This document shows positions 8,556-13,949 of a stretch of 17,818 nt of DNA, piece by piece. The notes below the pieces were generated by a model. It searched no databases, was not told the origin of the DNA, and saw only the letters and a program-made list of their open reading frames with translations. A program made the translations under genes and the position numbers. Source of the stretch: Myxococcales bacterium UBA1238 (GTDB lineage Bacteria > Myxococcota_A > Bradymonadia > UBA7976 > UBA1532); the NCBI GenBank assembly GCA_002309015.1, contig DBWM01000045.1, positions 1 through 17,818 of the forward strand. The letters run 5' to 3'. Positions within the stretch are counted from its first letter, which is position 1. The number at the start of each line of letters is the position of its first letter.

Positions 8556-8972
8556 TCATTTGTTTTGTTGAAAAATGGACCAGGACTTGAGTTTTTCTTT
8601 GAGCTGCTCCTGCGTTTCATCGTCTTTTTGAAGCTGTTCGATGCCGTTTTTCACCTGCGCTTTAGCGGCGGCCTTGATGCCATCCAGGTCGCAGATTTGC
8701 TCGGCCAGCGCGGTCTTGAGCTCGGTGGGGAGGGCTTTGACCAGGGTCTCGGGTTCGATTTTGGAGACGAGATGCTCGATGGCCCAGCTGCGCATATCGA
8801 TGCCTTTATACTGGCCGATGCCGTAGCCGCAGGCGCCGATGCCTGCGAGCATGATGATCCCCCATACGACAGCGCTGATGCCTTTGTGGATCATGCGCAA
8901 AAAGCCCATGAGGGCGAAGATGCCGCCGACGATGGCGATGATGAGCATCAGGGTTGAGTTTTCGATGGACAT
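8556..8972 (-). CDS. Small membrane protein with C-terminal helical domain, unknown function
   Basis: A 138-residue protein that I do not recognise. I chose ATG 8972 because AGGAGTT lies 6 bases upstream; the frame is open further to 9017, but that extension (MQFGDNAFVF) has no ribosome site. Two hydrophobic segments are visible, about residues 7-24 (TLMLIIAIVGGIFALMGFL) and 32-52 (GISAVVWGIIMLAGIGACG), separated by a short basic loop RMIHK. The remaining 85 residues are hydrophilic and helix-prone, ending in a Lys/Glu/Gln-rich stretch (QLQKDDETQEQLKEKLKSW) likely to form an amphipathic helix or coiled coil. The protein probably sits in the inner membrane with the helical tail in the cytoplasm or periplasm. 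It precedes the esterase gene by 20 bases and follows the small secreted-protein gene by 85 bases. Confidence 0.85.
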   Translation of the reverse strand: MSIENSTLMLIIAIVGGIFALMGFLRMIHKGISAVVWGIIMLAGIGACGYGIGQYKGIDMRSWAIEHLVSKIEPETLVKALPTELKTALAEQICDLDGIKAAAKAQVKNGIEQLQKDDETQEQLKEKLKSWSIFQQNK

Positions 8973-9018
8973 GGTTTGAACTCCTGAAAAAACGAAAGCG
9001 TTATCACCAAATTGCACC

Positions 9019-9055
9019 CATTTCGCATGGGATTCTACATCTATAAAGCGAAATG
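9019..9055. promoter_or_regulatory. 8-bp perfect inverted repeat between two minus-strand genes
   Basis: CATTTCGC at 9019-9026 and GCGAAATG at 9048-9055 are exact reverse complements separated by 21 bases. The element lies between the stop of the small secreted-protein gene (9058) and the start of the small membrane-protein gene (8972). No T-run follows on the minus strand, so an operator or mRNA structure is as likely as a terminator. Confidence 0.4.
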
Positions 9056-9057
9056 AG

Positions 9058-9504
9058 CTAAAGATGAGATTGACCCTGCTGCGAAAGCTTGATAAGTGAT
9101 TGATAATATTTGATTTTATTCTTCAATTGGAGTTGCTCGCTCGTCTTTAAAAGAAGCTCTGCCCATTGCGGATGCAGCAGGATTCGATCCTGAGAGATCA
9201 CCCAGATAGGCTCTAACCCCGCGATTTGTAATTGAATTTTTCGCCGAAATGCGAGCCGTTGCTCGGCGGGAAGCTTTGTGGGGTAATGGTAAGCTTGGTC
9301 TAATGCGCGATAGAGCGATTGAATCGCAGATTCTGCTTTTAAAAAGACCGGTTTCGTGGGATGCGCTTCGAGTTTTTTGAACAGATTCAGTAAATTCTGA
9401 GCCTGATTTTGAACTTCGGTGGCCGTGATCCCAGACGCTCGCGATTGGGGGTGCGCTTCGGCTTGGGCAGACAACATCAATAAGCAAAAAAGTAAAATGC
9501 GCAT
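9058..9504 (-). CDS. Small secreted helical protein, unknown function
   Basis: A 148-residue protein that I do not recognise. ATG 9504 has AAGGA about 6 bases upstream. The N-terminus MRILLFCLLMLSAQAEAHPQ is a short signal peptide with a probable signal-peptidase I site after AEA, so the mature form would be periplasmic or secreted. The rest is predicted largely helical (ATEVQNQAQNLLNLFKKLEA, SAIQSLYRALDQAYHYP, QLQLKNKIKYYQSLIKLSQQ), without conserved Cys or catalytic patterns. It is transcribed divergently from the PEGA-like gene at 9603 and in the same direction as the membrane protein and esterase downstream, with an 85-base gap that holds an inverted repeat. Cotranscription is possible but not certain. 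Confidence 0.82.
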   Translation of the reverse strand: MRILLFCLLMLSAQAEAHPQSRASGITATEVQNQAQNLLNLFKKLEAHPTKPVFLKAESAIQSLYRALDQAYHYPTKLPAEQRLAFRRKIQLQIAGLEPIWVISQDRILLHPQWAELLLKTSEQLQLKNKIKYYQSLIKLSQQGQSHL

Positions 9505-9602
9505 CGTTAGATCCTTTTCGCTTGAGAGTGTGTTGAAATCTGCTTTGAATGCAAGGCGCTTTTTGAGAGAACCCTTTATGAACGCATCGGCCGGTGGGGG
9601 AG

Positions 9603-10280
9603 ATGGTGAACGCTTTAAAATGGGAATTCCTGTTGATTTTAGCCTGGTTATATGTGCTGCCCTGCTTGGCTGATGCGCCTTTGAAGGACGACTCTCCGGC
9701 GATTCTTACGCTTTCTGGTCCTGCGGTGCCCTATCAGAGGGTTGAATTTCGGTTTGAAAAACAGGGCGATCTGGTCACTTTAACGGTGATCAAGCAGCAT
9801 GCGTCTCCTTTTGGGGCACAGGACGGAATGGCGCTGTTAATGGAGGAAGAGTGGAACGAAATTGTTCAACAATTACAAGATGTTTGGTCCTTTAAACAGA
9901 GTCAGAAGAAGAATGCCTTATGGCGCTGGTCTTTGACTTTTAGAGGGCAAACCAGGCATTGGGATGAGCCGGAACTGACCGTCGAAGGATTGGGGGAACG
10001 CTTACAAAAATTGCAGCGCTGGTGCGAGGAGCGGGTGCCGATACCCTTTGAAGATCAACTCCTTTTGCCCGAAGAATCGGGACGTCTGAGGGTGCTCACC
10101 TGGCCTAAGGCGAGCGTGTTTGTGGATGGAATCGGTTTTGGAGAAACGCCCGTCGTGCGCTGGATGGAAACGGGAACGCATCAAATTCATTTGGAAAATA
10201 CGGAAAATGACTCCAAACTGGATTTGGAAGCGCAAGTGGAAAAAGGGCGCTGGACGGATCTGGAGATCGACCTGAAGTAG
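9603..10280 (+). CDS. Secreted protein with C-terminal PEGA-like domain
   Basis: A 225-residue exported protein. The start is uncertain: ATG 9603 is preferred for the ATG, but GGGGGAG lies directly against it; GTG 9594 and GTG 9606 are in-frame alternatives. A hydrophobic signal segment (WEFLLILAWLYVLPCLADA) ends near an ADA cleavage site. The middle (about 30-150) is a beta-plus-helix region with no family I can name. The final 70 residues (SGRLRVLTWPKASVFVDGIG, then GETPVVRW and GTHQIHLEN) match the PEGA pattern, a small surface beta-domain common in deltaproteobacterial and S-layer proteins: a 'G.L.V...P.A.V.VDG...GETP' core followed by a 'G.H.I.L' strand. The gene precedes the TPR-type gene by 21 bases, so the two are probably one transcript. 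Its 98-base upstream gap is shared with the divergent gene at 9504. Confidence 0.87.
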   Translation: MVNALKWEFLLILAWLYVLPCLADAPLKDDSPAILTLSGPAVPYQRVEFRFEKQGDLVTLTVIKQHASPFGAQDGMALLMEEEWNEIVQQLQDVWSFKQSQKKNALWRWSLTFRGQTRHWDEPELTVEGLGERLQKLQRWCEERVPIPFEDQLLLPEESGRLRVLTWPKASVFVDGIGFGETPVVRWMETGTHQIHLENTENDSKLDLEAQVEKGRWTDLEIDLK

Positions 10281-10301
10281 GGTCAAAACACGGGAGAAGG
10301 T

Positions 10302-11615
10302 ATGGAAGCTGGGGCAAGCAAATTGCAGGAAGCGTTGGCCTGCAGGCAGGCGGCTGAAGCCGATCGACTGGCTCAGGAAGCGCTCGATTTGACACCCAAT
10401 TTATCCGGTGCGTTTGTTCTGAGAGGAAAGCTGGCGGCCGATCGGGGCGATGCCCTGACCGCAGTGCTCGCTTACTATTGGGCTTACAACAGCGGGGATC
10501 ACTCGCAATCGATCCGCAACTTATTGGCGGTTGCGTTTCAAGTTCTTGGATTTAAAGAATTATCAGCACGCCTGGCGGATACGTCTCAACTTCAGCAATC
10601 TGAATATCAGGCATTTGCCAGCATGGTTTATGCGCAACGGGAAGCGCTTTGGCCTGCGCTGAAACAAAAGCAGAAGCCCCCCAGGCCCGCATCTGCAACT
10701 CCGGCAGCCGCAGCGATTTTACCCAATCGAAGCACGGTTTCTCCGAAGTCTTTGCAGCCCCAGGAACCGCGATCCAACACGGCGCCACTTTCGGCTCCGA
10801 CCAAGCTGGCCAAGCTCAATCTGGTGCGCAATGCGGTGACTCAGATTCCGGCTGCGGCAGAAGTGGTGCATTTTGAAGCGATGCCCACTGAACCCGATCT
10901 GCAGAGTAAGGAAGTAAAATCTCAAGAAAAACAACAGACTGAGGCTCCTTCGCAGGAACGCATCCGGCATATTCAAAGCGAACTTCCGGATTGGCTCGAT
11001 GCCCCCGCCTGTGCGGAGCGCCTGTCGCTTCAGGTGGCGCCTTGCGATTGGCTGGAGGCGAATTCGGGCGGGAGCGGGTTGCCCCGGATGGAGATCGAGC
11101 AATCGCCCTTTTTGGCGGTGGATCCGGGAGAGTTGAATGTGGAGGCGCGCTCGCCGGTGACCGGTCGGCTGATGTGCAAAGAGGAGATCGAGCTTCAGCG
11201 CATTGGCGCCAGCCTGCCGCAGTTTGAACTGGAATTTCAACCACTTGAGGCGCTTTCATGCTTTGATGAAAAATATCGGAAGGGGCTTTTGTTTGCGGTC
11301 AAAATTCCGGGCCCTGTGCTCTCTGTGGGTGGACAGAATCCTTATCAGCTTTGTGCCCAAATTGCGCTGGGGGTGGGCGATCAACTGTTGCTGCAGGACT
11401 TGTCGAAGGCGAATGCCGCGCCCATTGCACTCCCGTTTGCGAATTTTAAACGCATCGATCTCTTTGAAGATGGCGGGCAACTGACCTGTTGTTTGCTGGA
11501 TGGTCGAAAATTACACTTTGATTTAAGGGGATTACGCGCCAGAAGCCGGCAGGGGACTCAGGCGCTGATCGATGCGGTTGTGCAACAAATGGAGCGTCTG
11601 GGGCCTGTTGCCTAG
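10302..11615 (+). CDS. TPR-type protein with long Pro/Ala/Gln linker, unknown function
   Basis: A 437-residue protein without signal peptide or membrane segment, so probably cytoplasmic. GGGAGAAGGT lies just before ATG 10302. Residues about 1-115 are helical with TPR-like spacing (AEADRLAQEALDLTPNLSGA, DALTAVLAYYWAYNSGDHSQ). Residues about 120-225 form a low-complexity linker rich in Pro, Ala, Gln, Ser and Lys. Residues about 225-330 contain scattered DWLDAP/DWLEAN motifs. The last 110 residues look like a compact beta-rich domain (GLLFAVKIPGPVLSVGG, FKRIDLFEDGGQLTCCLLDG) ending in a helix (GTQALIDAVVQQMERLG), a layout like a PH/GRAM-type fold; that comparison is only structural guesswork. 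It is likely cotranscribed with the secreted PEGA-like gene, although one product is exported and the other is not. It ends convergently with the transpeptidase gene, 65 bases away. Confidence 0.85.
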   Translation: MEAGASKLQEALACRQAAEADRLAQEALDLTPNLSGAFVLRGKLAADRGDALTAVLAYYWAYNSGDHSQSIRNLLAVAFQVLGFKELSARLADTSQLQQSEYQAFASMVYAQREALWPALKQKQKPPRPASATPAAAAILPNRSTVSPKSLQPQEPRSNTAPLSAPTKLAKLNLVRNAVTQIPAAAEVVHFEAMPTEPDLQSKEVKSQEKQQTEAPSQERIRHIQSELPDWLDAPACAERLSLQVAPCDWLEANSGGSGLPRMEIEQSPFLAVDPGELNVEARSPVTGRLMCKEEIELQRIGASLPQFELEFQPLEALSCFDEKYRKGLLFAVKIPGPVLSVGGQNPYQLCAQIALGVGDQLLLQDLSKANAAPIALPFANFKRIDLFEDGGQLTCCLLDGRKLHFDLRGLRARSRQGTQALIDAVVQQMERLGPVA

Positions 11616-11680
11616 AGCATTTCAAAAATGAGCAGGCAGACTGAGGCCTGAAGCGCCCACCCTCACGCCTTCCGGAAGGA

Positions 11681-13435
11681 TTATTTTCGCTTATTTTTAG
11701 GTGTAGAAGCCGCTTTTTGAGCGGATTTAGGCGTTTTGGATGCCCCCTTTTTGGGGGCTTTGAGGGGCGTTTTTTTAGGCGCGATCGGCTCGGGGGCATC
11801 CTCGTCAGAGGGATCAAACCGCGGCTGTGACGGAGGATCGGCTGCGGTTTGAGATGTGGTCTGCGGTGTAGTCTGAGATGCGGTCTGAGATGCAGACACT
11901 TGTTGATTTTCAGCAGGTTGTGCGATTTCTGGCTTGGGGAGTGATGCTCTGGATGCGCGCTTTGTCAGATCGGTAAAATACCATTTGAGCGTATCGCGTG
12001 CGATTTCAGGTGCATGCTGCCACCAGCTGTCGTCGTTGGCGACCATGACAGCAAGCGCGATTTGGGGATTCTCAACCGGCGCATAACCGATAAACCACGT
12101 ATACGAGATGATCTTGGGGCCGTTGCGATCGAAGAGGCTGCCTGTTTTGCCGCCTACCGTGATGTGTGAGAGAGCGCTCGGCCATTCCTTAAAAGCTTTT
12201 TGGGCAGTGCCCTTGCGGATGGTTTCGGTCAGCATCTGGCGCATGAGGAGGGCTTGATCGGCGGTCATGGCACGGCTGACGGGGTTTGATTTGGGGGCTT
12301 CAATGATGCGACCGTCGGGGGCATAAACGCGTTCCACCAGGATGGGCTGTGGGATCTGACCGTCTCCTGCGATGGCGGCTGCGATCAATGCTGCGTGAAG
12401 AGGGGTGAGCCTTGTGTGATAAAAACCGGCCGCCATGCGCGCGCGCTCTAAATCGGAGCGGGGAACCTGGGCAATGCTCGCGTCTGTGAGCAAATCAAAA
12501 GGTATGACGCGGTTAAAACCAAAGCGAAAGACGGCATTTTCAAGATCTTCCCGGCTCAGGCGCTGGTTGGTTTGCAAGGCAAAATAACCGTTGTTACTGG
12601 TGGCTAACGCCTGGGCGAGATCGCTTTGAAGGGCATTGGGTTCGGGAGTCTTCAACTGGTCTTTGGTGATGCGCCGCGAGGCTGCCGTATAACGATAGTT
12701 TTGCTTGTAATTAAAAGACGGTGTATCGAGTAAGGCGGTTGCGGTGATCACTTTGATGAGGCTTGCGGCGGGCGCTAAAGCGCGCAAGGCGATGTGGGTG
12801 GGGTGGCCTTCCTGTTCACTGGGTGAAATGGGATGATTCGTCACATTGCGTTCGGCTAACGTGAGCAACCGGGCTGAAGGGATTTCGATGGCGACAATGG
12901 CCCCAAAAGGCACGCGTGCGCGGTTGAGCAGATCGATGGCTTTGCGCTGAAACGGTGGATCGAGGGAGAGTTCGGCTGTCCATTGGTGCCCCAAATCGCC
13001 CTGATAATGCCCGTCTTTTTCGAAAATTTGCTCGAACTGAAGCTCGCCTGGACGGGACGGAACGATATGATGAGCAACATTCGCTTTGATTTTCGCTAAG
13101 TTATCGTCTTCATTGGGGGCGTCTGATGCATCTGCATCCTTATGATTGTCGGATTCCGCTTCTGGTGGGGTTGCGCCGAAGACTTCATCTTCCGAAAGCT
13201 CAAACAGTTCATCGTCGCTGGGCGCCTTCTCTTCTCGGTGATCTCCCTCTTCGAAGGCGTGCGACGGTGTGATGGCATCGATGTCAAAAGGAGTGGATTG
13301 GAGGGAAATTACGCGTGGCTGAGGCGGAAAATGAAAAGGTTCGCCCGATTGCCAGATCCAGAATGCGAGGATTGCATGCAACAGCACAACATGGCTGATG
13401 ACCAGCCAGGGCGATAAGATAGGATCGGTCTTCAC
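11681..13435 (-). CDS. Penicillin-binding protein, monofunctional transpeptidase, with acidic stalk and Lys-rich tail
   Basis: Cross-links peptidoglycan stem peptides in the periplasm. I start it at GTG 13435 because GGAG lies 6 bases upstream; ATG 13471 has no ribosome site but would add 12 residues. One N-terminal anchor follows (WLVISHVVLLHAILAFWIW). An acidic region (about 60-115, many Glu/Asp) replaces the start of a typical class B dimerisation domain. The transpeptidase domain shows all three motifs: SLIK with nucleophile Ser225 and Lys228, SNN at 280-282, and KTG at 430-432. Its ordering resembles FtsI/PbpA-type enzymes (ISYTWFIGYAPVENPQIALA downstream of KTG). The tail after about 485 is low complexity: Ser/Gln/Thr repeats, then a Lys/Pro/Ala/Ser stretch ending KNKRK that resembles a histone H1-like tail but would lie outside the membrane. 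Total 584 residues. It is too divergent to assign as FtsI, PbpA or MrdA. Confidence 0.92.
   Translation of the reverse strand: MKTDPILSPWLVISHVVLLHAILAFWIWQSGEPFHFPPQPRVISLQSTPFDIDAITPSHAFEEGDHREEKAPSDDELFELSEDEVFGATPPEAESDNHKDADASDAPNEDDNLAKIKANVAHHIVPSRPGELQFEQIFEKDGHYQGDLGHQWTAELSLDPPFQRKAIDLLNRARVPFGAIVAIEIPSARLLTLAERNVTNHPISPSEQEGHPTHIALRALAPAASLIKVITATALLDTPSFNYKQNYRYTAASRRITKDQLKTPEPNALQSDLAQALATSNNGYFALQTNQRLSREDLENAVFRFGFNRVIPFDLLTDASIAQVPRSDLERARMAAGFYHTRLTPLHAALIAAAIAGDGQIPQPILVERVYAPDGRIIEAPKSNPVSRAMTADQALLMRQMLTETIRKGTAQKAFKEWPSALSHITVGGKTGSLFDRNGPKIISYTWFIGYAPVENPQIALAVMVANDDSWWQHAPEIARDTLKWYFTDLTKRASRASLPKPEIAQPAENQQVSASQTASQTTPQTTSQTAADPPSQPRFDPSDEDAPEPIAPKKTPLKAPKKGASKTPKSAQKAASTPKNKRK
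11846..11893 (-). repeat. 12-bp tandem repeat encoding the SQT-rich segment of the transpeptidase tail
   Basis: Four consecutive 12-mers on the plus strand are near copies: GGTTTGAGATGT, GGTCTGCGGTGT, AGTCTGAGATGC, GGTCTGAGATGC. They encode the SQTASQTTPQTTSQTA stretch of the protein on the minus strand. The repeat is a multiple of three, so copy changes are in-frame. Confidence 0.75.
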
Positions 13436-13617
13436 AGTCGTCTCCAAAGGTGGGGGCAAACTAGGCGACATCAAAAAAGGGTGCAAGCTCTTTTTGTTTC
13501 ATCCTGTTTTGATTTTGAAAATGGTAGATGGGTCTTTAAAAGAGGATGTTTTCTGGATTGAAAAGATGTTTAAAATTAGGCAGTTATGAAAATAATGGAT
13601 GAGGCCTTAAAAAAGGC

Positions 13618-13645
13618 TTGCGTCTATAAAAAAACGCTGTATACT
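13618..13645 (+). promoter_or_regulatory. Sigma-70-type promoter of the CAU tRNA gene
   Basis: TTGCGT (13618-13623) and TATACT (13640-13645) are separated by 16 bases, and a GC-rich stretch (CCGCTGGCG) follows to the tRNA 5' end at 13660. The GC-rich discriminator is typical of stable-RNA promoters under growth-rate control. Confidence 0.75.
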
Positions 13646-13659
13646 CCGCTGGCGTTTGC

Positions 13660-13733
13660 GGCTTCTTAGCTCAACTGGTTAGAGCGAGCGGCTCATAACC
13701 GCTAGGTTTGGGGTTCAAGTCCCTAAGAAGCCA
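13660..13733 (+). tRNA. tRNA-Met (CAU), elongator; tRNA-Ile2 not excluded
   Basis: A complete 74-base cloverleaf. The acceptor stem is GGCTTCT paired with AGAAGCC, the D-arm GCTC...GAGC, and the anticodon stem AGCGG/CCGCT encloses the loop CTCATAA with anticodon CAT at 13694-13696. The T-arm is TGGGG/CCCTA with one G-T wobble and loop TTCAAGT. The discriminator is A at 13733 and the 3' CCA is not encoded (CTG follows), so it must be added by the CCA enzyme. The anticodon stem lacks the three G-C pairs of the initiator, so this is elongator Met or the lysidine-modified Ile2; the CGGCTCATAACCG stem-loop favours Met. A matching promoter and terminator flank it. Confidence 0.95.
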
Positions 13734-13738
13734 CTGAC

Positions 13739-13774
13739 AAATCCTTCCTGGTTCGGCTAGGAAGGATTTTTTTT
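13739..13774 (+). terminator. Rho-independent terminator of the tRNA gene
   Basis: A perfect 11-bp stem, AAATCCTTCCT (13739-13749) with AGGAAGGATTT (13759-13769), loop of 9 bases, runs directly into a T tract to 13774. It begins 6 bases after the tRNA 3' end, so the tRNA is a single-gene transcript and the lipoprotein at 13950 needs its own promoter. Confidence 0.95.
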
Positions 13775-13949
13775 AGCTACAAAGCGAGCTTTCTATGCTC
13801 ACGGGAATCGAAGCGCTCTCGCTGCATTGTTGTCGTCGCATCCTTTGCGGACCGATGTTGCATTTCCTGTCAAGCGCGCTTTTCTTCTCTTTCCTTCCTC
13901 TTCAAAAATTCAACACCATCGAAAACACTTTCTCCTGGGAGTTCATCAC

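Noticed and set aside
9419..9673. 84-codon plus-strand open frame across the divergent gap
   Set aside because: It overlaps the signal peptide region of the minus-strand gene and the start of the PEGA-like gene in other frames, both better supported.
11668..11679. Palindrome CCTTCCGGAAGG between convergent genes, as a terminator
   Set aside because: There is no loop and no adjacent T tract on either strand; it may be chance or a protein site.
13775..13949. A small gene or RNA between the tRNA terminator and the repeat lipoprotein
   Set aside because: No ribosome site with a plausible frame and no strong hairpin other than the tRNA terminator; I see only the leader of the lipoprotein gene.
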